Source of the DNA: Cyclobacteriaceae bacterium
GTDB taxonomy: Bacteria > Bacteroidota > Bacteroidia > Cytophagales > Cyclobacteriaceae
Length of the DNA: 64,000 bases
Assembly (NCBI GenBank): GCA_958296015.1
Contig: CATQIH010000020.1
Location: forward strand, 186,001-250,000
Reading direction: 5' to 3'
Shown here piece by piece: positions 1 to 8,216 of this stretch. Positions within the stretch are counted from its first letter, which is position 1. The number at the start of each line of letters is the position of its first letter. The notes beneath the pieces are model-generated. The model did no database searches. It worked only from the letters and a program-made list of their open reading frames with translations, and was not told the origin of the DNA. A program made the translations under genes and the position numbers.

Positions 1-2
1 TT

Positions 3-146
3 ACGCATGTAGGTATGGTGACAGAAGTGCTGAGCAAACATAACGTGCAGTTTATTCATGCCTCTACGAAGCTGGGTGTAGTAGAGAATAACATCTACGG
101 TGATTATTACCGAAGAATTTTTGTAAAAGCACGCCGCCTCTTTTGA
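3..146 (+). CDS. NlpC/P60 (C40) cell-wall peptidase, C-terminal end only
   Basis: This is the last 47 codons of a gene cut by the window start. The peptide opens THVGMV, which fits the catalytic-His strand of NlpC/P60 peptidases. It then runs FIHASTKLGVVENNIYGDYY and ends in ARRLF, the usual end of secreted bacterial C40 domains (HASTxxGV...YY..R...ARR). These enzymes cleave peptide bonds in peptidoglycan stems. The catalytic Cys lies outside the window, so activity cannot be judged. The stop is TGA at 144-146 and the tRNA promoter begins almost on top of it. Confidence 0.75.
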   Translation, partial: THVGMVTEVLSKHNVQFIHASTKLGVVENNIYGDYYRRIFVKARRLF

Positions 147-171
147 GTTGTAAGATTTTTACATACTTTTG
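142..171 (+). promoter_or_regulatory. Promoter for the tRNA-Ala cluster
   Basis: TTTG at 142-145 is followed after 18 nt by TACTTTTG at 164-171, an exact match to the Bacteroidota -7 form TAnnTTTG. It lies just upstream of the broken tRNA-Ala copy at 184 and the intact tRNA-Ala at 274, so one transcript probably covers both. Confidence 0.6.
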
Positions 172-183
172 CTCCACTTATTG

Positions 184-269
184 GGGGATTAGCTCAACGG
201 TACGCCGCGCGGCTGGCTAGAGCGTCCCGAAAGCATTCGGGAAGGTCACCGAGGCAACTGTATCAACTT
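184..269 (+). pseudogene. Broken tRNA-Ala copy 1
   Basis: The stretch starts like the intact tRNA-Ala (GGGGGATTAGCTCA) and keeps GCTGGCTAGAGCG and GGTCACCG. A 15-nt GC-rich segment (197-211) interrupts the D-loop. The anticodon arm is replaced by the palindrome TCCCGAAAGCATTCGGGA (225-242). The T-arm and acceptor 3' half are degenerate. It cannot fold as a normal tRNA. The sequence ACTTATTGGGGG precedes both this relic and the intact gene, which indicates tandem duplication. Confidence 0.75.
196..210 (-). repeat. GC-rich micro-palindrome, type C
   Basis: Read on the minus strand this is GCGCGGCGTACCGTT, matching 13 of 15 bases of the segment inserted in the IS110 pseudogene at 8057-8071. It interrupts the D-loop of a tRNA-Ala relic. 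The exact edge is uncertain by one base. Confidence 0.55.
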
Positions 270-273
270 ATTG

Positions 274-421
<148 letters not shown>

Positions 422-617
422 CTGACAAATATTATTGTGGATCTTCTAGTGACCTGGATAAAAGGTTAGCACAACACAATGCGTGTAGAAACAAATCTAC
501 CAAACACGGTATTCCCTGGCAGATAGTATATACAGAATCTTTTGTCTCACGACCGGAAGCTTATAACAGAGAGATGGAAGTAAAAAAAAAGAAAAGCAGA
601 AAATACATCACCTGGTT

Positions 618-702
618 GATTAGTGCGGCTGGCTAGAGCGTCCCGAAAGCATTCGGGAAGGTCACCGGGCGGACAGCCAGTCTTCGACTCCGGTATTCTC
701 CA
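618..702 (+). pseudogene. Broken tRNA-Ala copy 2
   Basis: The tRNA-Ala blocks GATTAG, GCTGGCTAGAGCG, GGTCACCGG and TTCGACTCCGGTATTCTCCA are present in order. The anticodon arm is replaced by the same palindrome as in relic 1 (641-658). A 14-nt segment, GCGGACAGCCAGTC (669-682), sits in the T-arm. The acceptor 5' strand is lost. It overlaps the 3' end of the GIY-YIG gene. Confidence 0.75.
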
Positions 703-776
703 CTTAAAAGCCCTTCATAGGGCTTTTTTTATGCTTTTTATGCAATACTACTTCTACATCCTTTATTCTTCTTCTG
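683..776 (+). repeat. 94-bp direct repeat, copy 2
   Basis: Identical to 328-421. It contains the end of tRNA relic 2, the terminator hairpin and the start of a second GIY-YIG gene. Confidence 0.9.
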
Positions 777-793
777 ACGATAAGTACTTTTAA
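740..793 (+). pseudogene. Truncated second GIY-YIG gene
   Basis: The first residues, MQYYFYILYSSS, equal those of the gene at 385, and DDKYF then aligns with ADKYY. A TAA stop at 791 ends it after 17 codons and no homology follows. It is the remnant of a second tRNA plus GIY-YIG module. Confidence 0.75.
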
Positions 794-918
794 ATTTCCT
801 CTGATATTGTGTAAATTAAGGTCTAATCAATTATCTTACGCAAACATTACCGTACTTTCTGACTGGCTGCCAGGCCAATACCAGGTAGTATATAAGTTGC
901 CATAAATTGCTCACTCAT

Positions 919-2313
919 ATGAATGACCCTAATCATGCGGATCAATCCGACCGTCCTGCATTTCCATCAGCAGGCAAAACACCGGAGCATTCGGGCAATC
1001 AGGACGATTTTGCTATTAATACCGCTGATGCTTTACAGTCGCAGGAAATGCGGAAAGCAGAGCTTGCCGGACGTGAACAGGTTGAGGAAGCACTTAAAGC
1101 CAGTGAACAGATGGCCCAGTCGCGCCTGGATGAGGTAGAGGCTATTTATGCTACTGCTCCGATAGGGCTGTGTGTACTGGATACCCACTTACGCTATGTG
1201 CGCATCAACAATCGGCTGGCCGAGATTAATGGAATGACCGTAGAGCAACATCTGGGCAAAACAATTCGTGAGATTATTCCCGACATCGCAGATGAAGCTG
1301 AGGTAGTACTTCGGCAAATTATTGAAACCGGTCAGCCTGTGCGCAATATTGAAATCAAAGGAGAAACGCCGGCACAACCTGGCGTGGAAAGAACCTGGCT
1401 GGAGCACTGGCTTCCTTTCAAAAATCACCAGGGAGTCGTTGTGGGTATCAACATTGTGGCCGAAGAGATTACCGAACGCAAACGCCAGGAAGCCGAACTT
1501 CAACGCTATCAGAAAGAAATAGCCTTAGCCAATAAGGAGCTGGCCGCTACTAACGAAGAACTTGCAGCTGCCAATGAAGAATTCATTACTTATAATGAAG
1601 ATATGAGCAAAGCCAATGCCTTGTTGTCACAGGTAAATACCGATCTAGATAATTTTGTCTATACCGCTTCTCATGATCTGAAAGCCCCTGTTTCCAATAT
1701 TCAGGGATTGATACAACTGCTGGAAAGAAATCTGTCTTCCGAAGATAAGTCTACGCCTGCTACACAGAAAGCTTTGGAAATGATGAAACAATCCATCGCA
1801 CGTTTCACCAATACCATCGCCGACCTGACAGAAGTGGCCCGTTTACAGAAGCAATTTGACCAGCCTATCAAACTCATCGACCTTTGTGAGGTGATTCAGC
1901 AGGTTATGCAAGACATTGCTCCTGATATTGAAAAGGCCGATGCACAGATCATGGTAGAGGTTGATGGCTGTGGCCCGGTCAGGTTTGCACCCAAAAATCT
2001 GCGTAGCGTTGTGTATAATTTACTCTCTAATGCCATCAAATACAGCGACCCTCATCGGAAGCTTGTCATCCGAATTGCGTGTAAAGAAACCAAAGGTTAT
2101 CAAATACTTTCCGTTGCCGACAACGGCCTGGGAGTAGATATGAAATACAAGAAGAAGCTGTTTGCCATGTTCCAACGCCTGCACACGCACGTAGAGGGCA
2201 GTGGCGTAGGGTTATATATTGTAAAGAAAGTGATAGAAAATGCTGGCGGCAAGATAGAAGTGGAAAGCCAGGTAGGACAAGGAACCACTTTCAAAGTGTT
2301 TCTTAAAAGCTGA
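919..2313 (+). CDS. PAS-domain sensor histidine kinase
   Basis: The 464-residue protein has no membrane segment and is probably cytoplasmic. After a polar N-terminus comes a PAS/PAC domain at about residues 70-185 (IYATAPIGLCVLD ... AEEITERKRQEAEL). A coiled coil rich in ELAATNEELAAANEE links it to the HisKA domain. The phospho-accepting His is about residue 252 in ASHDLKAPVSNIQG. The ATPase domain follows, with N box YNLLSNAIKYSD, G1 box DNGLGVDM and G2 box GSGVGLYIVKK. ATG 919 is preferred over an upstream TTG at 907. No response regulator gene lies beside it, so its partner is encoded elsewhere. Confidence 0.9.
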   Translation: MNDPNHADQSDRPAFPSAGKTPEHSGNQDDFAINTADALQSQEMRKAELAGREQVEEALKASEQMAQSRLDEVEAIYATAPIGLCVLDTHLRYVRINNRLAEINGMTVEQHLGKTIREIIPDIADEAEVVLRQIIETGQPVRNIEIKGETPAQPGVERTWLEHWLPFKNHQGVVVGINIVAEEITERKRQEAELQRYQKEIALANKELAATNEELAAANEEFITYNEDMSKANALLSQVNTDLDNFVYTASHDLKAPVSNIQGLIQLLERNLSSEDKSTPATQKALEMMKQSIARFTNTIADLTEVARLQKQFDQPIKLIDLCEVIQQVMQDIAPDIEKADAQIMVEVDGCGPVRFAPKNLRSVVYNLLSNAIKYSDPHRKLVIRIACKETKGYQILSVADNGLGVDMKYKKKLFAMFQRLHTHVEGSGVGLYIVKKVIENAGGKIEVESQVGQGTTFKVFLKS

Positions 2314-2393
2314 ATTGAGCCAGTCAAGCAACAATTTGCCAGCACCAATATATTTGGGTTTCGTATTCAAATACTATAGTATCTTCTCTTTTA

Positions 2394-3836
2394 GTAACTA
2401 CTCAGGTAAGCTAAAGGATTTTGGTAAGTTAGGAAACAGTCATTAATGTTGAGAAGTGAACGACTCTAATGAAATAGCGATTTTGAGAGCGGAGAACGCT
2501 GCTTTGCGCCAGCAGGTGCTTAGCCTGGAGGAAAAGATCATACTTTTGTTGCAAAGGCTGGAAAGTCAGACAGTCAAGAAAGACAGCCATAATAGCCATA
2601 ACCCACCGAGTCAGGATAAAAGTAAGCGTAGTAAAGTAGCTAAAAGTCTTCGGGAAAAAAGCCAGCGTAAGAGCGGTGGACAGGCAGGTCATCGTGGCCA
2701 TACCCTGGAGATGGTCACGTTAGCCGATCAGGTAGAAGAACTCAGAAGTACTTACTGTCAGGCCTGTGGCAGTGAATTGCCTGCCGATCAGAGCATGGTA
2801 TGCCGAGGTCAAGTGGTAGATATTCCCCCCGTGCAGCCCATATACACTGAATACCGGCAATATGGTTGTTGTTGTCCGGCTTGCGATCACTTTCAAAAAG
2901 CTGCCTATCCAGCAGCAGTGAATGCCCCCGATACAATATGGCCCTCGGGTAGAAGCGTATGTATGGTATCTGAGCGTCTTTCAGTATGTGCCCTATCAGC
3001 GTTTGGCCTTGCTTTTCCAGGATATGTTTGGCTTACCCATCAGTGAAGGCAGTATCAGCAACCTGTTGAAGCGAGCAGCTACTAAAGCTACCCCAATCTA
3101 TGAAGCCATACACAAAGAGCTAGCACAAGCCCGCTATGTGGGTAGCGATGAGACCGGGGCCAAAGTCAATGGTAAAAACTGGTGGGTCTGGGTATGGCAA
3201 AATGCTAGCAATACTTTTTTGAAAGCTGCCCCTAGCCCAGGCAGTCAAACGGTGGTGGACACTTTCCTGGATGGACTACCTAACGCTACGGTAGGTTCTG
3301 ATCGTTGGGCAGCCCAGCTCAAAACCGCTTGCCAAGCCAAACAGTTGTGCCTGGCGCATTTGCAGAGAGACTTAATCTTTTTAGAAGAGAGCGAAAAAAG
3401 TTCCTGGGCTACCCACTGCAAAACCCTCTTACAAGATGCTTTGAAGGTGGATATGCTAGCTCAAGAACGGGGGAAAAGCCTTTGACAAACAAGAAAAGAA
3501 GGTCTACCGGTTGGAGCATCGGCTCAATGGTTTGTTGGTGCGCTTCATTGACCCAAAACAACACCCACAGACGGCTACCTTTCAAAAGTCTTTGCTCAAG
3601 CATCGTGACTGTTTGCTGGTCTTTCTCTATAATCTGGAAGTGCCCCCCGACAACAATGCCTCAGAAAGAGCCATCCGCAACGTGAAGGTAAAACAGAAAG
3701 TCTCCGGGCAGTTCAAAACCGGACAAAATGATTTCTGTGTACTACGTTCCCTCATTGACACCCTCAAAAAAAGAGAGCTAGATATCTTTGCCTATCTATC
3801 TCAAATCATGGCTAGCCCGGCTACCTGAGTAGTTAC
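2394..3836 (+). mobile_element. IS66-family element (ISBst12-like, single-gene type)
   Basis: The element is bounded by a perfect 15-bp inverted repeat, GTAACTACTCAGGTA, at 2394-2408 and its complement at 3822-3836. It carries only the large IS66 transposase and no tnpA/tnpB, as in the ISBst12 subgroup. The transposase stop codon lies inside the right repeat. No 8-bp target duplication is visible at these edges. The element is about 1.44 kb and truncates the minus-strand gene at 3837-4106. Confidence 0.75.
2456..3828 (+). pseudogene. IS66 transposase, broken by two frameshifts
   Basis: Three frames together give a full IS66 transposase. The N-terminus has a leucine-rich coil and a basic DUF6444-like segment (SGGQAGHRGHTL). 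A zinc-finger part follows with CQAC and CPAC. The catalytic domain continues from about 2922 in another frame (YVGSDETGAKVNGKNWWVWVWQ; Asp of SDE) and from about 3490 in a third frame with the C-terminal Glu region PPDNNASERAIRNVKVKQK. The frameshifts near 2920 and 3485 should inactivate it. The first codon is a GTG at 2456. Unlike the nearby IS110 copies it has no GC-rich micro-palindrome, so it may be younger. Confidence 0.85.
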
Positions 3837-4106
3837 CTTTAGCTGAACTAAAAAGTTATTTATATTGAATCTATCTCTACTTTTTGGGCCACTGAAAAGC
3901 TTTGAAAGCTCTATAATAGATTGCCTCCATAAAGAATGGCGAATAAACTTAAAATGAGATGAATTATTTAGATAATCAGATTCTTCTTTTGTCTCTGGAT
4001 AGTGAAGGTAGCTTGAATAGAGAAAGGATTCCTTTGCTACTATAAGTATTTTAGCGATTCTCTCAATCTTATTGCGCAACTTTATCTTTATATCTTCTTC
4101 CATCAA
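3837..4106 (-). pseudogene. 3'-truncated gene, helix-rich protein of unknown function
   Basis: About 90 residues remain from ATG 4106, with segments KLRNKIERIAKILIVAKES and RHSLWRQSIIELSKLF. The IS66 right end cuts the frame at 3836, and the missing 3' part is not found on the other side of the element. The helical RHxLW..SIIELxKLF pattern resembles AbiU2-type HEPN proteins. This is a weak impression, so no function is assigned. Confidence 0.45.
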
Positions 4107-4193
4107 AATTCTCGGTTTATGGGATACCTTCTACAATGACTTATAATTTAACTTATTCGATAAGGCATCTTAGAGTATTCTAATTTACAGTTT

Positions 4194-4613
4194 TCAATTG
4201 ACTGTATACTGGATTGTACTATTATAGTCATGCGCTATTTTATCCATGATATTCCAGGCATTTCTGGCCGGACTGTTTTTCATGCTACGAAAATCAATAG
4301 GAGTGTCACCATCCAGACCTGCCACTGCATACTTTCCTGTTAGCCTTATTCCATTATCTAGTACAATGACATTCAGAACTATTTCAAGGTCTTTGGTGGC
4401 CTTTCTATCGGTAGTAATTATGCCAAGGTCGCTGTCCGTATTGGCAAGACCAAAACCGCCTATGGCAAGTATCCTGGCGATCTTTTTATAAGCTTGCTCT
4501 GGCTGGTCCTGGATACTGATAATGATGGTATTAGCCTTTTTAAATGGTTCCGTGCTTGTTTGAGCAAAAGTAGCTACAGGAATTAACAGTAAAACGAATA
4601 AAAATTTTGGCAT
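4194..4613 (-). CDS. Secreted protein of unknown function
   Basis: The 139-residue protein starts with a signal peptide, MPKFLFVLLLIPVATFAQ, cut after FAQ. The mature part alternates short strands and helices (KKIARILAIGGFGLANTDSD, LEIVLNVIVLDNGIRLTGKY). This resembles small periplasmic domains of Bacteroidota, but I recognise no family. It stands alone between the truncated gene at 3837 and a GC-rich segment. The frame is open and intact. Confidence 0.6.
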   Translation of the reverse strand: MPKFLFVLLLIPVATFAQTSTEPFKKANTIIISIQDQPEQAYKKIARILAIGGFGLANTDSDLGIITTDRKATKDLEIVLNVIVLDNGIRLTGKYAVAGLDGDTPIDFRSMKNSPARNAWNIMDKIAHDYNSTIQYTVN

Positions 4614-4679
4614 AGGTTTTTAGTTTTTGTAATGCTTGAAAACGTGTAGTACTCAACAAAAATTGACAATATTTTAATC

Positions 4680-4930
4680 AAGCACTTGATTCAGTACTGT
4701 CTTAACAGTTCCAGCACCTGACGAAGTGCCCTGAGTGCGCGATAGCGCGTGTGGGTACTGAGGAAGGCGCAATGTCCATGCAGGAAGGCTGGTTGGTGTG
4801 CCAGCCACCGCAGTGCTTGACAAGGTGAGCACCTAGCGGCATTGGCCCCTTTTCCGGGGTGGCCGTCTCCACGGTGGATGCTGCCAGGTGGCCGCCGCGA
4901 AAATCGCAATGCGCTACGATCAGCGTCACT
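4680..4930. other. GC-rich segment of foreign composition, no recognised gene
   Basis: This stretch is much richer in G+C than the AT-rich DNA on both sides. It holds local inverted repeats such as GGCCCCTTTTCCGGGG and GTGCGCGATAGCGCGTG. Short frames on the minus strand match nothing I know. It could be a fragment of a GC-rich mobile element. The small gene at 4947 begins just beyond it. Confidence 0.35.
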
Positions 4931-4946
4931 GGCTGAAAACTGCCGG

Positions 4947-5045
4947 TTACGGTAAATCCTTCATGCCTTTTCTGAAAAAGAACGCACCTACTAAAGTGAT
5001 AATCATTACTCCGGAAGCAATAATGCCAAAAGCTATTTCATTCAT
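4947..5045 (-). CDS. Very small single-pass membrane protein (32 residues)
   Basis: The frame starts with ATG at 5045, overlapping the stop of the preceding membrane-protein frame (5038) by 8 bases. It reads MNEIAFGIIASGVMIITLVG followed by AFFFRKGMKDLP. One hydrophobic helix is followed by a short basic tail. The overlap with the upstream frame indicates a translationally coupled gene, the last of three in a repressor cluster. Function is unknown. It is intact, unlike its two upstream partners. Confidence 0.5.
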   Translation of the reverse strand: MNEIAFGIIASGVMIITLVGAFFFRKGMKDLP

Positions 5046-5266
5046 ATTCTTTGATTTTATTTTGTCTCACAATAACTAATACGACATACAGAACAAAAAG
5101 TAACAAACTCAATGCTATACCCAAACCTACGATCAGGCGATTGTTAACATTGACAGTAGCCAAAACAGCAGCCAAAAACGTAGCAAAAATATTTCGTTCT
5201 ATGTCCTGCAATTACTTTGATTTCTTCATCCAGCTTCTTCCATTCTGTTTCCTGTCTATCTTTCAT
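5038..5266 (-). pseudogene. Small membrane protein, frameshifted
   Basis: Starting at ATG 5266 the frame gives MKDRQETEWKKLDEEIKVIA. It shifts near GAACGAAAT and continues in another frame as NIFATFLAAVLATVNVNN, then a second hydrophobic stretch ALSLLLFVLYVVLVIV and a polar end. The intact form would have a charged N-terminus and two membrane helices. It overlaps the 3' end of the upstream HTH gene by 11 bases, so the two were translationally coupled. Confidence 0.5.
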
Positions 5267-5463
5267 TGTCTCTGATTAAAAGATCGCAAACATCAACTTT
5301 CAGAAAGTTAGCAATCCGGTAAAGGTCCGAAAGGTTCGGCTGGCTGCGGTTATTACAGATGCCAGCAATGGTATTTACATTTTCTTCCTAGATGTTCTGC
5401 CAAAGCCTTTTGTGATATATCTTTTTCTGTAAGTACTACTTTAATCCTGTTAAGCTTTTCCAT
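5256..5463 (-). pseudogene. XRE-family helix-turn-helix regulator, frameshifted
   Basis: From ATG 5463 the frame reads MEKLNRIKVVLTEKDISQKA then LAEHLGRK. A one-base shift there leads to NVNTIAGICNNRSQPNLSDL and YRIANFLKVDVCDLLI. Together they form a complete small XRE DNA-binding domain of the type found in phage and island repressors. It is divergent from the gene at 5617 across an AT-rich region with two 21-bp operators, which points to a self-regulating repressor switch that is now broken. Confidence 0.7.
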
Positions 5464-5537
5464 TTCACTGTTATACAATATACAAAATTTTCTACCAATA
5501 TCAAACTATTTTATATAAGTATCAAATAAAACATACT

Positions 5538-5594
5538 AATATAAAATTAATTTATATTAACTATTGACTTTAATATAAAATTATTTTATATTTA
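5538..5594 (+). promoter_or_regulatory. Promoter with two palindromic operators
   Basis: A perfect 21-bp palindrome with 10-bp arms (AATATAAAAT) lies at 5572-5592. A near-copy is at 5538-5558, 34 bp upstream. The promoter TTG (5564-5566) - 20 nt - TATATTTA (5587-5594) overlaps the perfect palindrome and points to the gene at 5617. The natural binder is the XRE repressor encoded divergently at 5463. Confidence 0.6.
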
Positions 5595-5616
5595 TATAAA
5601 TTAAAACGATATTTAT

Positions 5617-5771
5617 ATGAAAACAATTGAAGTAAAAAGCAAACCTTATATGCCGGTGAATGAAAGAATATTGCACCTGGCAGACAATTACAAATACCGC
5701 TACAGCATAGACACCAACTATGTGTTTTATCCGAACCTGCGGATGTGGGTGGTAAAAGCCGTGCTGACTAT
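5617..5771 (+). pseudogene. Island gene of unknown function, 3'-truncated by IS3 DNA
   Basis: About 52 native residues remain, MKTIEVKSKPYMPVNERILH ... YVFYPNLRMWVVKAVLTI. The frame then enters IS3-type end sequence (TGGACCCCAAAATTAGGACAG from 5775). The gene lies directly downstream of the operator-promoter and was probably the repressed target. The family is not recognised. Confidence 0.5.
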
Positions 5772-5954
5772 AATGGACCCCAAAATTAGGACAGCGGTTT
5801 AAGTGTAAATGTCTAAATTGCATCCTATGAAAAAGAGAAGAAAATTATCTGCCGATTTCAAAGCCAAAGTAGCTTTAGAGGCTCTAAAAGAGCAGCAAAC
5901 ATTGCAAGAACTAGCTCAAAAGTATGAGCTTCACCCGAATCAAATTTCTGCCTG
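5772..5954 (+). mobile_element. IS3-family remnant with the start of orfA
   Basis: The left end TGGACCCCAAAATTAGGACAG is typical of IS3 elements. It is followed by ATG 5827 and the orfA helix-turn-helix MKKRRKLSADFKAKVALEAL ... LAQKYELHPNQISAW. At about 5955 the sequence switches to the end of the IS110 copy, and orfB and the right end are absent. The nesting shows that the IS3 copy landed first and was then interrupted or deleted by IS110. Confidence 0.75.
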
Positions 5955-6308
5955 GAATCGGATCGGTTTCTATGATTCAAGCAAGTGAATAGTCATAATT
6001 TTTGTCATATTTCTGATTGTTTCCAACTACCGCAAAAATGCGCAAGACCAGCTTATTTCTAACAGCATTAATCACCGACATTTTGTTCTTACCTTCGGCT
6101 ACTTTCCGCTGGTAATAATCCCGTAATTCTTCACAATGATTGATAGCCGAGAGAGCAGACATATGCAGTAGGGTTTTAACAGTTTTGTTAGCTAGATGAG
6201 ATACCCTGTCTTTACCTCTACTGCTAGTACCTGATCGATGCTGAAAAGGAACTACGCCAGCATAACAGGCATATCTCTTAGCTTCCGTGAAATCTTTAAA
6301 CTCATTGC

Positions 6309-6323
6309 CGGGCCGCCGGGCGG
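6309..6323 (+). repeat. GC-rich micro-palindrome, type A
   Basis: CGGGCCGCCGGGCGG is flanked by C and T. The identical 17-mer occurs at 7799-7815 and, inverted, at 7885-7901. Removing it restores the expected ITT-NEF junction of the IS110 transposase. Confidence 0.8.
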
Positions 6324-6878
6324 TAGTAATGAGTACTTCTCTGGCCGTCACGGCACCGATGCCTTCAACGCTGGTGACTAAATTAAATAACCTGTTTAAT
6401 TCTTCGTCAGAGGCTATTGATTTGTCTAGCTGCTTATCAACTTTAGCCAAGTCCCTGGTCTAATGCTTTTAGAGACTATTGGCAGCATCGTTCAATTTTT
6501 TTCTGTAAGTCTTCATCTAAGAACTCCTTGCCTTCTTGTAATGAAGATTTAAGCTGCTTTTTAGCATTAATCAATCTATTACGTAATGCTGTCAGTGTTT
6601 TTAGTTCTTTAATCACTTGCCTGGCAGGTTGCCAAAGCTTTACATTATCCTGGTTTCTGTAGGCATAGAAGGCAATGCGCTCAGCATCTATTTTATCATT
6701 TTTACCTCTTTGTAATCCAGAAGAATGTTTGATGTGTAAGGCTGATTCTAACCATACAAAAGTTTGCTCTCCAGATAAGTAATCAAGCAAAGGGTAGTTA
6801 TAAATACCTGTATGCTCCATGCAGAACAGGCTTTCCTCAAACTTAAAATCAAACTGCTGTTTACATTGCTTGATAAAG

Positions 6879-6892
6879 CCGCTTCACGGGGG
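6879..6892 (+). repeat. GC-rich micro-insertion, unclassified
   Basis: CCGCTTCACGGGGG interrupts TGATAAAG/CTTTCAAT of IS110 copy 1. Its removal restores an open frame across the junction (KGIESFIKQCKQQF). The 12-mer TTCACGGGGGCT recurs at 8497-8508. Confidence 0.5.
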
Positions 6893-7053
6893 CTTTCAAT
6901 ACCCTTACTATTATTCTCTGTTTGTAAATAAAGTAAAGTCTTACCTGCTCTTAACAAACAAAAATCCAAGGTTTTTTTAGATACATCAATGCCGCTTCCT
7001 TTAGATTTGTAATATAGATATAGGACTGAAAAAGTACTATTTTTAAAGAGCAC

Positions 7054-7217
7054 TAGGGTGAACTACCACCGCGCCCGAGTTATTAAGGCTCAACCCGTGA
7101 ATTAGTGCCTAGCTCTCTACTCGTTGAAGTAGCACCAATTAGAACATTAAGCTTTCAGGCTTATCAAAGGGATCAGTGACTTCAACTAATTTTTCTTTTG
7201 TTTTTAACAGTAAAGTT
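7054..7217. other. Non-coding junction between two head-to-head IS110 copies
   Basis: This 164-bp stretch separates the 5' ends of the two transposase relics and contains no gene. It must hold the left ends of one or both elements. In IS110-group elements that region can encode the bridge RNA. ACCACCGCGCCCGAG near 7069 is another possible GC-rich insertion. Confidence 0.4.
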
Positions 7218-7665
7218 ATGAAAATTTCTTATTTCATCGGCATTGATATTTCAAAAACCTCTTTTGATGTAGCCATAGGGCAATGAGAAAATCCAGAGGT
7301 TTTTATCCATCAGAAGTTTGACAATTTTGTCGCTGGTTACAAGCAATTGCTTACCTTTCTCAAAAAGCAAAAGGTTGTCTTAAACGAAAGCTTTTTTGTT
7401 ATGGAGCATACCGGATGGTATACCCTTGAACTATGCTGTTTTTTACAAGACAACAAGCTTCCATTTGCTCTTTTGTCCCCATTACATTTAAAGCGATCAT
7501 TAGGTTTGGTACGGGGTAAAAACGACAAAGTGGATGCTCAGCGGATTGCCTACTATGCTTTTTTACATAGACATGAATTAAAGCCTGTCAATTTACCTTC
7601 AGATTGTTTACTTAAAATCAAGAATCTTTTTGCCTTTCGTGACCGACTTATCAAAACGCAACGGG

Positions 7666-7680
7666 GCCGCCCGGCGGCCA
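7666..7680 (-). repeat. GC-rich micro-palindrome, type A variant
   Basis: GGCCGCCCGGCGGCC contains 13 of the 15 bases of the inverted type A unit. It adds five residues in frame after KTQR of the IS110 relic, and SLKQTIKDL follows. Confidence 0.6.
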
Positions 7681-7715
7681 GTCTGAAACAAACAATTAAA
7701 GACTTGAAAGCTACC

Positions 7716-7728
7716 GGGCCGCGGCGGC
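7716..7728 (+). repeat. GC-rich micro-palindrome, type B
   Basis: CGGGCCGCGGCGG is flanked by C on both sides. It differs by one base from the 13-mers at 8217-8229 and 60610-60622. It shifts the frame of the IS110 relic after residues LKAT. Confidence 0.7.
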
Positions 7729-7799
7729 TTCTCATATCATAGATAGTAAGTTCATTATCAAGCAGCCGGAAAAACAGCTTAAGTTTATAGAACAGCAGC

Positions 7800-7814
7800 C
7801 GGGCCGCCGGGCGG
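7800..7814 (+). repeat. GC-rich micro-palindrome, type A
   Basis: Identical to 6309-6323, including the flanking C and T. It adds five codons between EQQ and KQTEEQ of the IS110 relic. Confidence 0.8.
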
Positions 7815-7885
7815 TCAAACAAACCGAAGAGCAGATTATAGAAACCATTCAGGAAGATGAGATAATTAAAAACAACTTTACATTA

Positions 7886-7900
7886 CCGCCCGGCGGCCCG
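7886..7900 (-). repeat. GC-rich micro-palindrome, type A, inverted
   Basis: This is the exact reverse complement of 6309-6323, again with C and T flanks when read on the minus strand. It lies between NNFTL and VCSIPGIG of the IS110 relic. Confidence 0.8.
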
Positions 7901-8056
7901 GTTTGTTCTATTCCTGGTATTGGGTTGGTAACTGCTGTAGCATTGATTTTATGCACTAATAATTTTACCGCCTTTGCTGATAGCCGTAAATTTGCCTCTT
8001 ACTGCGGGGTTGCTCCTTTTGAGCATCGATCCGGCAGTAGTATTCGGGGTAGAACC

Positions 8057-8071
8057 GCGCGGCGGACCGCT
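8057..8071 (+). repeat. GC-rich micro-palindrome, type C
   Basis: GCGCGGCGGACCGCT matches 13 of 15 bases of the segment in tRNA relic 1 (196-210, minus). It adds ARRTA between RGRT and KRSPLANK. Confidence 0.65.
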
Positions 8072-8216
8072 AAGAGGAGTCCTTTAGCTAATAAACGTAT
8101 TAAAACTTTGCTCAGCAACGGAGCAGCAACAGCTATTCAGTTTGATGAAGAATTGAAAGCTTACTACCAACGAAAGGTTAAGCAGGGAAAGCCTAAGATG
8201 GTGGTTATCAATGCTG

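Larger units (their letters stand above)
5955..7053 (-). pseudogene. IS110-family transposase copy 1, dead
   Basis: Pieces in several frames assemble into an IS110 (DEDD) transposase. They are GIDVSKKTLDFCLL (start near 7000), MEHTGIYNYPLLDYLSGEQ with KNDKIDAERIAFYAYR (6820-6476), and the Tnp20 domain GIGAVTAREVLI ... YAGVVPFQHRSGTSSRGKD (6450-5977). A 14-nt GC-rich segment at 6879-6892 causes one frameshift. A 15-nt segment at 6309-6323 adds five residues in frame between ITT and NEF. Further changes lie near 6450-6476. Element ends are not defined. IS110 enzymes use a bridge RNA encoded in their non-coding ends. Confidence 0.85.

Noticed and set aside
3837-4106. Assignment of the truncated gene as an AbiU2 abortive-infection protein
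   Set aside because: The resemblance rests on one helical pattern in a 90-residue fragment. The HEPN catalytic motif is not visible, so no function is given.
4691-4929. Two overlapping minus-strand frames in the GC-rich segment
   Set aside because: Both look like long frames produced by high G+C. Neither has a recognised domain, start context or neighbour that supports a gene.
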